A DNA stretch of 64,000 nt from VXYL01 sp965116345. Lineage in GTDB: Bacteria; Pseudomonadota; Gammaproteobacteria; Pseudomonadales; Azotimanducaceae. The DNA lies in the NCBI GenBank assembly GCA_965116345.1, contig OZ220680.1:1798001-1862000 (forward strand), given 5' to 3'. Below are positions 1 through 8,729 of this stretch, in pieces; position 1 is the stretch's first letter; each line of letters begins with the position of its first letter. Position numbers and translations under genes: made by a program. The notes under the pieces are model-generated. The model ran no database searches and had not been told where the DNA came from. It saw only the letters and a program-made list of their open reading frames with translations.

Positions 1-242
1 TCCTCGATCGCCGTCAGGTGTTCGCGCACCAGGTCGTGGAATCCTGGCGGATAACCGCCGTCCTGGTCGTAGTACGACGTGCATACGTCCGTGGAGATGG
101 TGAATCCGGGCGGCACCGGCAGGCCGATGCGGGCCATCTCGGCCAGATTCGCACCCTTGCCGCCCAGCAGGTTGCGCATCGTCGCGTCGCCATCGGTCCA
201 CTCCCCGAAGGCGAAGACGATCTGGCGGTCTCCTTGCGCCAT
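1..242 (-). CDS. ppdK: Pyruvate, phosphate dikinase, N-terminal part (runs off window)
   Basis: The reading frame starts at the ATG ending at 242 and runs off the left edge, giving about 80 residues. The visible stretch has the PPDK/PEP-synthase nucleotide-binding N-terminus: a FAFGEW-like opening, then NLLGGKGANLAEMARIGLPV followed by a PPGFTIST segment. PPDK interconverts pyruvate, ATP and phosphate with PEP, AMP and pyrophosphate in the cytoplasm. The opening before the LLGGKGANL motif fits PPDK better than PpsA. It is divergent from the VOC gene, with a gap of about 100 bp that must hold both promoters. The catalytic His and PEP domains lie outside the window, so the exact family member is inferred. 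Confidence 0.8.
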   Translation of the reverse strand, partial: MAQGDRQIVFAFGEWTDGDATMRNLLGGKGANLAEMARIGLPVPPGFTISTDVCTSYYDQDGGYPPGFHDLVREHLTAIE

Positions 243-343
243 GTCGTAAAGTTCGATGCCCTTCGTGATTGACGATTACCGTATCACGTTGACCGCGCGT
301 CGATGCCTAGCCGCGCACCCCGAAGTACCACACAGGAGCGGAT

Positions 344-718
344 ATGCCCGGAATCAACTTCAACGGGACGATCACGTTGTCGTCCGCCGTCACCGACCTC
401 GAGGCGTCCATCGCCTGGTTCAAGGAGACGTTGGGCTTCGACGAGACCTTCAAGGTGGCCGAAGCCGGGTGGGCCGAGGTGGCAACACCTGCCGAAGGCG
501 TGAGCATCGGCCTTGCCCAGACCGACGAACCCGTCGCCCGCGATGGCGGGAACACTCCCGTATTCGGCGTCGACGACATCGACGCGGCCCGCGCCGAACT
601 CGAGGCCAAGGGCGTGACGTTCGAAGGCGAGACCGTCCAACTGCCCGGCATGGTCAAACTCGCGACGTTCCTCGACCCGGACGGCAACCACTACATGCTG
701 GCGCAATCGCTGGCGTAG
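344..718 (+). CDS. VOC family (glyoxalase/bleomycin-resistance-like) protein
   Basis: This 124-residue protein has two beta-alpha-beta-beta-beta half-modules typical of the vicinal oxygen chelate fold: an N-terminal 'DLEASIAWFKETLGF' module and a C-terminal 'FLDPDGNHYMLAQ' ending. The length is normal for a single-domain VOC protein. The start is supported by an AGGAG Shine-Dalgarno at 334-338, five bases before the ATG. The usual C-terminal metal-ligand Glu after DPDGN appears to be replaced, so metal-dependent catalysis is uncertain. The substrate is unknown. It stands alone between divergent ppdK and convergent folE2. Confidence 0.8.
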   Translation: MPGINFNGTITLSSAVTDLEASIAWFKETLGFDETFKVAEAGWAEVATPAEGVSIGLAQTDEPVARDGGNTPVFGVDDIDAARAELEAKGVTFEGETVQLPGMVKLATFLDPDGNHYMLAQSLA

Positions 719-732
719 GAGCTTGCGCCGTA

Positions 733-756
733 GAAGTTTCGCGCCAGCGAAACTTC
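733..756. repeat. Perfect GTAG-headed hairpin between convergent genes
   Basis: A 10-bp perfect inverted repeat (GAAGTTTCGC / GCGAAACTTC) encloses a GCCA loop and is preceded by GTAG (731-734 overlap). It lies just after the VOC stop in the gap shared with the folE2 3' end. No T-tract follows, so it is either a weak bidirectional terminator or a REP-like palindrome. The GTAG head matches the form of RAYT-associated REPs, and a RAYT-like gene lies at 36.7 kb. Confidence 0.5.
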
Positions 757-901
757 CAACGCGACGGTCAGGTCGCGCTAGGGTGCCGCAGAAGCGAAAT
801 GCCGGTGATGTCGATCGGTCGCGAACACGCGCACGGGGCCCAAAACCTCGAACGCGCCCACAAGGGCGCGCATCATCGCGGCCCGTGGTGAGAAATGCGG
901 G

Positions 902-1864
902 CTAGGGAACGGCCGTGTAGCCTCCGGGGACGCCCTTGGCGAAGACGCTGATGGCGTCGTGGGCGTGCAGGCTCTCGTGGTGTTCGACGCGGACGTGGAA
1001 GTCGAGAACCTCCGCATTGACGTCCAGGACCGACTTCAGGCGGCGGCCGGCGTCCTCGCAGAACATCAGGTTGGCGGCGTTCAGGCGGGCGAACTCCTGT
1101 TCGTCCTCACGTTTGACGGCGGTCTGCACCGGCGTCGACAGGGCGCTCTCGATGTCGGTAACCAGGGCGGTGATCGGGAAGGCGGTCAGGGTGTCGTCGA
1201 GGCGCACGCGCACCTTGGCGATGCTGCGTTGGCCGTGGGGGGTGCCGGCGATGGCACGCTCGGTGCCGAGCCAGTCCTTCACCCGTGACGCGGGCACCTG
1301 GTCCTCGCCATCGAAGTCCTGGCCGAACTGTTCCTGGATCAACTGGCGAGACAGGGCGGCGGATGCGGGACAGGTGCTGGAGTACCACACGCCGAGGTCC
1401 AGCTCGATGCGGACATCGCCGTCGCCCGCCCGGCCGCGTATGGCGACGGGATAGCTGTTCCAGCCGGAATTCTCGCTGACCAGCGACGGTCGGCGCAGGA
1501 AATAGTCGAAGGCGAACTCGACGAAGGCGTGCCTCGAGAGGTCGCGGTGGGACTCGAGGAGGGAGGCCAGCAGCAGCTTGAGACCGGCGCAGCTCAAGGG
1601 TCGGGTAGCCGAGTGCTCGTCGAGGATCAAGTACAGGCGCGACATGTGGATGCCCTTGGCCTCGGCGTCGGCGAGATCGACGTAGAGCTGTACGCGCGCC
1701 TCGACGCGGTGCGCGACGTCCGCGACGCCGTCGCGGACGTCGATGGGTTGTCGGATGTCGCCCATGCCGACCCAGTCGAGCGTGCCGGTGTGCAGCACTT
1801 CCCGACTGGCGACGTCCGGCAGGCCGGAGCCGCGCATGCCGTTCTGTTCAAGGGGCGAAGCCAT
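902..1864 (-). CDS. folE2: GTP cyclohydrolase FolE2 (type IB)
   Basis: This 320-residue protein has the FolE2 signatures: 'STCPASAALSRQ' in the middle, with the conserved metal/catalytic Cys, and 'RVEHHESLHAHDA' near the C-terminus. FolE2 converts GTP to 7,8-dihydroneopterin triphosphate, the first step of folate (and queuosine precursor) synthesis, and can use Mn or Fe instead of Zn. In many bacteria folE2 is a Zur-regulated back-up for folE. The 179-bp upstream gap (1865-2043) contains no Zur-box-like palindrome that I can recognise. Later folate (folA) and queuosine (queG) genes lie in this window but not adjacent. Confidence 0.93.
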   Translation of the reverse strand: MASPLEQNGMRGSGLPDVASREVLHTGTLDWVGMGDIRQPIDVRDGVADVAHRVEARVQLYVDLADAEAKGIHMSRLYLILDEHSATRPLSCAGLKLLLASLLESHRDLSRHAFVEFAFDYFLRRPSLVSENSGWNSYPVAIRGRAGDGDVRIELDLGVWYSSTCPASAALSRQLIQEQFGQDFDGEDQVPASRVKDWLGTERAIAGTPHGQRSIAKVRVRLDDTLTAFPITALVTDIESALSTPVQTAVKREDEQEFARLNAANLMFCEDAGRRLKSVLDVNAEVLDFHVRVEHHESLHAHDAISVFAKGVPGGYTAVP

Positions 1865-2043
1865 TGAGGTTCCCGCGTCTGTCCTTTTTGGTGATTGCAG
1901 ACCTCACAGGATAGCATTCGGGCTCCGTTTCCGGCCCACCCTTCGCGTGATTTCCGCTTCCCCCGCCAAGTGGACGCTTCCCCCTGTGCGAACACCAGGT
2001 CGAAGCGTCGCTCATCGGCGACACCGGCAAGATCACCGGGTAG

Positions 2044-3570
2044 TCACGGAGTAGGGGCCTCGAGAAGGAAGGTCGCGCCCAGGGCGATCTTTCTGCTGTC
2101 CGGAACGACGACCATGATGATGGCGCGGCCCCCACCCCCCGGGAGGTCCGGCGTGTCCATGACGGCGAGAATGAGTTCAACGTCGCCGCGTGCGAAAACC
2201 TCCAGGAGACATATGATCTGCGGATCGGCCTCGTAGACGTTGAACGCCGAGTTGACCGGCTGTAGTTGGCCGTCGGCATCGCAGGTGATTCCGGCGGCAT
2301 CGAAGCTGATGTCGAAGTTGCCCTCGGTGTCCAGTTCGAAATCGCCCGGCAGGTCGGCGTTCTCGCCGAGTTCCGCAGCCCACAGACCGAGCACGTCGAG
2401 ATTCGAGCTGCCGCGGCCGAAGCCGGTGGTCGCCCAGCCGCGGAACGCGCGTGCCGTACCGCCGTCGATGGTGTACTCGCCCCGAATCCAGTCGCCGCTG
2501 CGGTAGTCGGCGGTGAACTCGAAGCCGTCGCTGCCGCCGACGGGCCTAAGGTTCACCAACTCGATGTCGCCCGATTCGTACAACTCGCCCGACCCCGAGA
2601 CCGTGGCGGTCCCCGAGCGGTAGGTGCCCCGGGCGATCCGCACCACGTCCGCCGACTCGGGCAGCCAGGCGTACAGGCGGCTGTCGGGCATCAGCACGAC
2701 GTAGCCATCGTCCAGGTCTTCGTCGAACGACACCCGCCACAGGCCCACCGCACCGGTATAGTCGCTCTTGCCGGCGGACAGATTGGACAGATGGCCGGTG
2801 GGGGTGGACATCAGGTTCATCACCCGGATGGGTTGGTCCGCGGACACGAACAGGGTCGTCTTGCCGCCGTCGATGGCGTCCAGGCTACCGTCGATGTGGC
2901 TGGCGCCGCTCTCGAGATCGGTCGCCGTCACCCTGGTCGCGCCCCCTGCGGCGATCGTCAGGGTGACCTCGCCGCGGGACTCGCCGTTGTCGTCGCGGCG
3001 GCCAGCGATGGTCACGTTCACCTCGTCATCGCCCGGATTGATCAGCCGGAGCCAACTCTTCTGGTTGGTGTTCTTCGCCGGATTGAAGATGGGCACGCGG
3101 TGGCCGATGGCGGCCTCGGCCACGACGTCGTGCATGCTGGTCAGGAAGCCATCCTTCAGGGTGCGGATGTACGCCAGCGGCTCGATGTCGAGTTCGCCGC
3201 CGAAGAGCAGCAGGCGCCAGTCGCCTTCGCCCTGCCCCACGCCCTGGGGCAGACCCTTGTCCGCGTTGCCGTTCTCGAAGTCGTTGGAATTGAAGTGCGC
3301 GGTCTGGCTGGCGCCGATGGCCAACTCCGCGGGACCGTACCGCGTTCCGGCATCGTCGAACCCGTAGATGCGCACCGTGCCCCCGACTTCGGAGTGGTTG
3401 ATGACCCGGACGAAACCCTGTCGCCTGTCAGGATCCGTGGCCGACATGAACAGCGGGATCGTGTGCATGCGGCCGGTTTCGTCCTCCTGCGCCAGTGGGG
3501 CGGGAAGCATCGCGCACAGCAACGCGGCGGCCAGCATCGAGCGCAACCAGGTAAACGTATTGGATGGCAT
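2044..3570 (-). CDS. Secreted protein of unknown function
   Basis: The start is taken at the ATG ending at 3570, because it opens a classical signal peptide ('MPSNTFTWLRSMLAAALL', with cleavage likely after the Ala in 'PLAQ', around residue 28). The mature protein of about 480 residues is acidic, rich in Gly, Asp and beta-prone segments, and has no recognised catalytic motif. Residues 35-260 read like two related beta-sandwich units ('VRVINHSEVGGTVRIYGFDD' and 'WLRLINPGDDEVNVTI'). The C-terminal half has two 'LGLW'-type repeats ('AVGLWRVSFD', 'VLGLWAAELG'). It is probably an exported or surface protein. It stands alone downstream of the purA/Trm112 pair, with a gap of 65 bp. Confidence 0.8.
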   Translation of the reverse strand: MPSNTFTWLRSMLAAALLCAMLPAPLAQEDETGRMHTIPLFMSATDPDRRQGFVRVINHSEVGGTVRIYGFDDAGTRYGPAELAIGASQTAHFNSNDFENGNADKGLPQGVGQGEGDWRLLLFGGELDIEPLAYIRTLKDGFLTSMHDVVAEAAIGHRVPIFNPAKNTNQKSWLRLINPGDDEVNVTIAGRRDDNGESRGEVTLTIAAGGATRVTATDLESGASHIDGSLDAIDGGKTTLFVSADQPIRVMNLMSTPTGHLSNLSAGKSDYTGAVGLWRVSFDEDLDDGYVVLMPDSRLYAWLPESADVVRIARGTYRSGTATVSGSGELYESGDIELVNLRPVGGSDGFEFTADYRSGDWIRGEYTIDGGTARAFRGWATTGFGRGSSNLDVLGLWAAELGENADLPGDFELDTEGNFDISFDAAGITCDADGQLQPVNSAFNVYEADPQIICLLEVFARGDVELILAVMDTPDLPGGGGRAIIMVVVPDSRKIALGATFLLEAPTP

Positions 3571-3635
3571 CGAGCTTCTCCGTTGCCCCGAAGTGATGAG
3601 ACTGCGTTTACAACGGCTGGGGCGATGAGGCAATT

Positions 3636-3836
3636 CTACCGCCGACCGACGGCGTCGAGTTCCTCGCGGGTGAGTTCCCTCGCCTCGTCCGCGAGCAGCA
3701 CGGGAATCCCGTCGCGGATCGGGTAGGCCAGGGCGCTGGCGACGCACCACAGCTCGTCGGCTTCCTTGCGATGCAACAGCGGTGCCTTGCTGACCGGGCA
3801 GACGAGGATTTCGAGCAGCTTGGGGTCGAGCGCCAT
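3636..3836 (-). CDS. Trm112-like / UPF0434 (YcaR family) small protein
   Basis: This 66-residue protein has the YcaR-type pattern: 'LLEILVCPVSKAPL', a single later Cys, then 'LAYPIRDGIPVLL' and an acidic tail. The usual CPxC zinc knuckle is degraded here, since the second Cys of the first pair is Ser, so zinc binding is doubtful. Its ATG overlaps the purA stop by one base (TGATG), implying translational coupling. YcaR relatives usually neighbour lpxK/kdsB, so coupling to purA is unusual. Function is inferred only from the family, whose members act as partners or activators of other enzymes. Confidence 0.85.
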   Translation of the reverse strand: MALDPKLLEILVCPVSKAPLLHRKEADELWCVASALAYPIRDGIPVLLADEARELTREELDAVGRR

Positions 3837-5128
3837 CAGAACAACTCCTCGAGGACGATGGTTTCTTCGCGGTCGGGGCCGGTGGAGATGACCGCGATGG
3901 GCGCGCCCACCACCTGCTCGATGCGCTCGATGTAGCCCCGCGCGGCCGCCGGCAGTTCGTCGAGAGAGCGCACGCCGGCGGTGGATTCGCTCCATCCCGG
4001 GAGATCCTCGTAGACCGGGCGGATCTCCGAGTAGTACTCACTGTCAAAGCGCGGCCGCACCGACGCCCCGGTGGCGTCCTCGTAGCCGACGCAGATGCGG
4101 ATCTTGTCGAGGCCGTCGAGGACGTCCAATTTCGACAGGCACAGGCCCGAGAGGCTGTTGATCTGCACCACCTGGCGGATGGCCACCGTGTCGAACCAGC
4201 CGCAGCGGCGCGGCCGCCCGGTGGTCGCGCCGAACTCGTCGCCGCGTTTCGCCAGGCGCTTGCCGACGTCGTCGAAGAGTTCGGTGGGGAACGGTCCCGA
4301 GCCGACGCGGGTGGCGTAGGCCTTGGTGGTGCCGAGAATGTAGTCGAGATAGCGGGGACCGAAGCCGGTGCCGACGGCGGCGCCGCCCACCGTGGTGTTC
4401 GACGAGGTGACGAACGGATAGGTGCCGAGATCGATGTCGAGCAGCGCCCCCTGGGCGCCCTCGAAGAGGATGTTGTCGCCCGCTTCGCGGATGTCGTGCA
4501 GCATCGGACCGATGTCGGCCACGAGGGGCAGGAGTTCATCCGCGACCTCGCGGGTGGTATCCAGGGTCTCCTGGAAGTCGACCGGCTTGACCCCGTAGTA
4601 CTGCGGCAGCAGGAAGTTGTAGTAGTCCATGACCTCGGCGAGCTTCGAGGAGAACTGCTGCCAGTAGAACAGGTCGCCGAGACGCACACCGCGGCGCGCG
4701 GCCTTGTCCTCGTAGGCCGGGCCGATGCCGCGGCCGGTGGTGCCGATCTTCTGCTCGCCCAGCGACTTCTCCCGGGCGACGTCCATGGCAACGTGGTAGG
4801 GCAGGATCAGCGGACAGGCCGGCGAGATCCGCAGGCGGTCGCGCACCGGTACGCCCTTGGCTTCGAGGTCGCGGATCTCCTTCAACAGCGGTTCCGGCGC
4901 GAGCACCACGCCGTTGCCGATCAGGCACTGCACGCCGTCCCGCAGGACGCCCGAGGGGATCAGGTGCAGAACGGTCTTGCGACCGTCGATGACCAGCGTG
5001 TGGCCGGCATTGTGACCCCCTTGGAAGCGCACGACCGCGGCCGCGCGTTCCGTCAGGAGATCGACGATCTTGCCCTTGCCTTCGTCACCCCACTGGGTGC
5101 CGATGACGACGACGTTGCGCCCGCTCAT
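3836..5128 (-). CDS. purA: Adenylosuccinate synthetase
   Basis: This 430-residue protein is full length for PurA. The N-terminal 'GTQWGDEGKGK' P-loop and 'GGHNAGHT' motif are intact, as are 'GTTGRGIGPAYEDK' and the C-terminal 'STGPDREETI' guanine-binding end. It makes adenylosuccinate from IMP, aspartate and GTP in AMP synthesis. It is the last classical member of the nnr-to-purA superoperon, 52 bp after hflC. The yjeT gene found between hflC and purA in enterics is absent. The stop is coupled to the following Trm112-like ATG. Confidence 0.98.
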   Translation of the reverse strand: MSGRNVVVIGTQWGDEGKGKIVDLLTERAAAVVRFQGGHNAGHTLVIDGRKTVLHLIPSGVLRDGVQCLIGNGVVLAPEPLLKEIRDLEAKGVPVRDRLRISPACPLILPYHVAMDVAREKSLGEQKIGTTGRGIGPAYEDKAARRGVRLGDLFYWQQFSSKLAEVMDYYNFLLPQYYGVKPVDFQETLDTTREVADELLPLVADIGPMLHDIREAGDNILFEGAQGALLDIDLGTYPFVTSSNTTVGGAAVGTGFGPRYLDYILGTTKAYATRVGSGPFPTELFDDVGKRLAKRGDEFGATTGRPRRCGWFDTVAIRQVVQINSLSGLCLSKLDVLDGLDKIRICVGYEDATGASVRPRFDSEYYSEIRPVYEDLPGWSESTAGVRSLDELPAAARGYIERIEQVVGAPIAVISTGPDREETIVLEELF

Positions 5129-5180
5129 AGTGGTGTTTTCCCAGGTCGCCTCGCAGATGCTTGCGCACCCGCTGGGCGCG

Positions 5181-6053
5181 TCAACGCTTTTCGGGTGAGT
5201 GCATGTACCTGAAGAAGTCGCTTTCCGGGTCGAGCACCAACACGTCGTCCTTGCTCTTGAACACCTTCGGATAGGACGTCACGAGCGCGTAGAAAGTGTA
5301 GAACTCCGAATCCTGGTTGAACGCCGCGGCGTAGATGTTGGCGGCCTTGGCATCACCCTCGCCGCGAATCTGCTCCGCCTCGCGGTACGCTTCCGCCTGG
5401 AGCACGGTCACCTCGCGGTCCGCGCTCGCCTGGCGGCCGATGGCCAGCTCCGCGCCCGTGGCGCGTTCCTCGTTCGCCTTGATCTCGCGGTCGGAGTTCA
5501 TGCGCTGGAACACGGCTTCCTCCACCTCCGTCGGCAGGTCGATCTGCTTGACGCGAACGTCGATGACCTCGACGCCCATCTCCTCCGTCATCACCTCGTT
5601 CAGCTGCGCGGTCAGATCCGCCATCAGTTGGTCGCGTTCGCCGGAGATGACGTCGTGCTGGGTGCGGCGACTGATTTCGTTGCGCAGTCCCTCGCTGACC
5701 CGCTCCTCGAGACGGCCGCTGGCGCGCGTTTCGTCGCCGGCGTTGGCTCGGTAGAAACGCGCCACATCGCCGATCCGCCACTTGGCGAACGAGTTCACCC
5801 GCAGCGGATCCTGTTGCACGGTCAGGTAGCGCTGCACCGGCACCTGCACCGTCAGCACCCGGCCGTCGAATTTGCGCACCTCGTCGGCGAACGGAATCTT
5901 CCAATGGACGCCGGGTTGAAGGTCGGCCTCGGCGAGTTCGCCGAAGCGGAGCACGATCGCGCGTTCCGTCTCGTGGACGGTGTAGATCGTGTTGGTCAGG
6001 ATCAGGACGACGACTACGGCGCCGACGACGATCAACAGATTCTTTAGCTTCAT
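5181..6053 (-). CDS. hflC: HflC, SPFH/band-7 regulator of FtsH protease
   Basis: This 290-residue protein begins with one membrane anchor (about residues 5-25, 'LLIVVGAVVVVLILTNTIY') followed by a band-7 domain ('ERAIVLRFGELAEADLQPGV') and a charged coiled-coil. The C-terminal part matches HflC ('FYTFYALVTSYPKVF'). With HflK it forms a large periplasmic-facing cage around FtsH that limits FtsH proteolysis. It lies 42 bp downstream of hflK and was probably co-transcribed with it. Confidence 0.97.
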   Translation of the reverse strand: MKLKNLLIVVGAVVVVLILTNTIYTVHETERAIVLRFGELAEADLQPGVHWKIPFADEVRKFDGRVLTVQVPVQRYLTVQQDPLRVNSFAKWRIGDVARFYRANAGDETRASGRLEERVSEGLRNEISRRTQHDVISGERDQLMADLTAQLNEVMTEEMGVEVIDVRVKQIDLPTEVEEAVFQRMNSDREIKANEERATGAELAIGRQASADREVTVLQAEAYREAEQIRGEGDAKAANIYAAAFNQDSEFYTFYALVTSYPKVFKSKDDVLVLDPESDFFRYMHSPEKR

Positions 6054-6095
6054 GGTTGGCTTCCTACTCTACCGCTACGCCGCTACTCGACCGGA

Positions 6096-7202
6096 TCATC
6101 GGCCGCGACGCGACGATTGGCCGCTGTCCTCGCTGGCGACGGTCCCTGCGGAGACGTTGCGCAGCTCCTCGTCGCTCATGGCGCCGACCGATGATCCCCC
6201 CCGGTCGAGCGGCAACACCATGATGTTGTCGTCGCCCACATCCACGATCACCTTGGAACTCTGCTCGAGAACCGCCTCGATCGAGTCGATGTAGAGGCGG
6301 TCTCGGGTGACCTCCGGAGCCAGTTGGTACTCCACGAGCAGCTTGGTGAAACGCTCCGCCTCGCCGGTGGCCTCCGCGATGACCTGCTCGCGGTAGGCCT
6401 CCGCCTCCTGCACGGCCTTGGCGGCGTCGCCCCGGGCGGTGGGCACGACGCGCTCGTAGTAGGCATCGGCCTCGTTGATCAAGCGCTGCTTGTCCTCCTC
6501 GGCCTTCTGCACGTCGTCGAAGGCTTCCTGGACCTCCGCCGGGGGGCCGCTGCGGTCGATGTTGACCGTCACCACCTCGATTCCCGTCTGGTAGATGTCG
6601 AGGTAGGTTTGAATGCGTTGCTCCACCTCCGCGCCCAGCGCCGCCCGGCCCTCGGTGATGACCGACGCCATGTCGGTGCCGCCGACCACGTGCCGGAGCG
6701 CACTCTCGGTGGCGTTCTCGAGACTCACCAGGGGATCCTTGACCTCCACGGTGTAGGCGATCGGATTGTCGACCTTGTACTGGACCGTGAGGCTTATATC
6801 GACGATGTTGTTGTCCTCCGTGAGCATGTGCGCGGTGTGGCTGCGCGAGTCCACCCGGGTGACGTTGACCCGCCGCAATTCGTCGATCAGCCGCGGCCGC
6901 CAGCGCAGGCCCGGCAGCTTCTCGGCCGCCTGCACCGCGCCGAAGCGGAAGATCACGCCACGTTCCTGCTCGTCCAGCTGATAGATGCCGGACAGGCCGT
7001 AGGCGGCGGCAAGCACCACCAGGCCGATCAATATGGACTTCCAGCTGAAGCTCGGCTTGCCGCCGGCGCCGCCGCCGCGGCCACCGAAAATCCCGGCGAT
7101 CTTCGCCTGGAACTTGCGAAACGCCTCGTCGAGGTCAGGTGGTGCCTGACCGCCGCCGCGACTCCAAGGGTCGTCATTGCGACCCGGATCGTTCCACGCC
7201 AT
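6096..7202 (-). CDS. hflK: HflK, SPFH/band-7 regulator of FtsH protease
   Basis: This 368-residue protein has the HflK layout: a Gly-rich cytoplasmic N-terminus ('MAWNDPGRNDDPWSRGGG'), one membrane segment near residues 57-78 ('ILIGLVVLAAAYGLSGIYQL'), the band-7 domain ('QERGVIFRFGAV'), then a long helix. It pairs with HflC, which follows directly. The 93-bp gap to hflX contains a GTAG-headed palindrome (7253-7302), which may separate hflX from hflK at the RNA level. Confidence 0.97.
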   Translation of the reverse strand: MAWNDPGRNDDPWSRGGGQAPPDLDEAFRKFQAKIAGIFGGRGGGAGGKPSFSWKSILIGLVVLAAAYGLSGIYQLDEQERGVIFRFGAVQAAEKLPGLRWRPRLIDELRRVNVTRVDSRSHTAHMLTEDNNIVDISLTVQYKVDNPIAYTVEVKDPLVSLENATESALRHVVGGTDMASVITEGRAALGAEVEQRIQTYLDIYQTGIEVVTVNIDRSGPPAEVQEAFDDVQKAEEDKQRLINEADAYYERVVPTARGDAAKAVQEAEAYREQVIAEATGEAERFTKLLVEYQLAPEVTRDRLYIDSIEAVLEQSSKVIVDVGDDNIMVLPLDRGGSSVGAMSDEELRNVSAGTVASEDSGQSSRRGR

Positions 7203-7252
7203 GTTCGTCTCTCACGTCAGGCCAAGGAGGGGATTCTACCGACTTTGCACCC

Positions 7253-7302
7253 CCCGTAGGGGCGATCCTCGTGGTCGCCCTCGTTGTGGTCGCTCCTACG
7301 GG
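7253..7302. repeat. GTAG-headed imperfect palindrome between hflX and hflK
   Basis: The arms CCCGTAGGGGCGA (7253-7265) and TCGCTCCTACGGG (7290-7302) pair with one mismatch around a 24-bp loop that itself repeats GTGGTCGC. The outer GTAG/CTAC ends resemble REP elements. A related half-copy lies inside amiB (13184 onward). Confidence 0.7.
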
Positions 7303-8606
7303 AGTCCGGCGTCCGCCAACCGGGAACGCTTGAGGCGAACGGCCACTGTCAGGTTGCCGTCGGCATCGACCGACTCGCCTTCGACTTCGCCGTTGGTGTA
7401 GAGCCATGATCGCAGCCGACCGTCACTCGGTGCCACGCGGACCTCCGTGGCGACAGTGTCGAGATCCAGGGCACGGAGCACGACATCGCGCAGGTGGCCC
7501 ATACCCTCGCCGGTGAGCGCGCTTACCGCAACCTGCTCGTGCTCGCCACGGGGTGCGGGAGGAGTTGCCGTGTCGGTCTCCAGCAGGTCGATCTTGTTCA
7601 AGACCTCGATCATCGGGATTCCGCTGGCACCGATCTCGTCGAGGACGGCGACCACTTCCGTGCGCAAATCCTCGGCGTCCGGGGCCGATGCATCGATGAC
7701 GTGCAGCACCAGATCCGCCTCGGCGACTTCCTCCAGCGTCGCCTTGAACGCTTCCACCAGGGTGACCGGCAGATGCCGGATGAACCCGACCGTGTCCGCG
7801 ACGATCACCTCTTCCCGACCGCCGGCCAGACGCCGCATGGTGGGATCGAGGGTCGCGAACAGCTGGTCCGCCGTCTGCGCTGCGGCACCCGTGAGGGCGT
7901 TGAACAGCGTCGACTTGCCGGCGTTCGTGTAGCCCGCCAACGCCACCGTGGGCACGCGTGCGCGGAGCCTGCGGCGACGGCTTTGCGATCGACGGCGGCG
8001 GACTCGGTCCAAGCGGCTGCGGACCTGGCGGAGGCGCTCGGCGAGCATGCGCTGGTCCATCTCGAGCTGGGTCTCGCCCGCCCCCCGCTGGACACCGCCG
8101 CCGATGCGGCCTCCGGCGCCCCGGCCCCCGGCACCGCCTACACCCGTCTGACGGTCCAGGTGGGTCCAGCCGCGGATCAGACGGGTCTGGGCGTGGGCCA
8201 GCTGCGCGAGCTGCACCTGGAGCTGACCCTCGTGGGTCCGGGCGCGATCGCCGAAGATGTGCAGGATGAGTTCGGTACGGGTCATCACCCGGCATTCCAG
8301 GCGCTCTTCGAGGTTGCGCTGCTGGGCAGGCGTCAGGTCGTGGTTGAAGACCACCAGGTTCGACTTCGTGGCACCCACCACGCGGCCGAGTTCGGCGAGT
8401 TTGCCGGTGCCAACGAACCAGCGCGGGTGAGGCGCGTCCCGCGTCGCCGTCACCGTCTCCGAGCACACCAGGTCCGCCGAACGGACCAGTTCCTGGAACT
8501 CGTCCCGATGCGCGTCGGCATCGTCGCCGGCGAACCGGCCGTTGCCGGTGTAGCGCACCGACACCAGCGTCGCCAGGTCGCCTGGGGCGGGTCGTTCAAA
8601 CAGCAT
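7296..8606 (-). CDS. hflX: GTPase HflX
   Basis: This 436-residue protein has the HflX order: an N-terminal 'HflX' domain with 'ELGRVVGATKSNLVVFNHDL', a Gly/Arg-rich linker, then a G domain with G1 'GYTNAGKST', G3 'DTVGFIRHLP' and G4 'NKID'. HflX is a ribosome-associated GTPase that splits stalled 70S ribosomes, notably after heat stress. Its 3' end overlaps the right arm of the 7253-7302 palindrome by seven bases. The gap upstream to hfq (123 bp) holds three 11-bp direct repeats. Confidence 0.97.
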   Translation of the reverse strand: MLFERPAPGDLATLVSVRYTGNGRFAGDDADAHRDEFQELVRSADLVCSETVTATRDAPHPRWFVGTGKLAELGRVVGATKSNLVVFNHDLTPAQQRNLEERLECRVMTRTELILHIFGDRARTHEGQLQVQLAQLAHAQTRLIRGWTHLDRQTGVGGAGGRGAGGRIGGGVQRGAGETQLEMDQRMLAERLRQVRSRLDRVRRRRSQSRRRRLRARVPTVALAGYTNAGKSTLFNALTGAAAQTADQLFATLDPTMRRLAGGREEVIVADTVGFIRHLPVTLVEAFKATLEEVAEADLVLHVIDASAPDAEDLRTEVVAVLDEIGASGIPMIEVLNKIDLLETDTATPPAPRGEHEQVAVSALTGEGMGHLRDVVLRALDLDTVATEVRVAPSDGRLRSWLYTNGEVEGESVDADGNLTVAVRLKRSRLADAGLP

Positions 8607-8614
8607 ACGGCTTT

Positions 8615-8646
8615 CTCATGGGGAGCTCATGGGGAGCTCATGGGGA
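8615..8646. repeat. Three tandem 11-bp repeats upstream of hflX
   Basis: CTCATGGGGAG occurs at 8615-8625 and 8626-8636, and again as ten of its bases at 8637-8646. On the coding (minus) strand each unit reads CTCCCCATGAG, so the hflX leader carries several out-of-context ATGs immediately before the true start. It may affect initiation of hflX, or may simply be replication slippage. Confidence 0.6.
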
Positions 8647-8729
8647 AACTCAGGGAGGACAGACGCTCACGGGAGCCCGCCGTTGGGAATGCCCCTAGTG
8701 CGCGATGCCCCCGGGCACGACCAAGGCTC

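Noticed and set aside
1865..2043. Zur box upstream of folE2
   Set aside because: Expected from known regulation of folE2, but no recognisable AT-rich palindrome was found.
3843..4791. Extension of the secreted-protein frame upstream through purA
   Set aside because: The frame is open but Arg/Ser/Pro-rich and antisense-like in composition; the signal peptide fixes the start at 3570.
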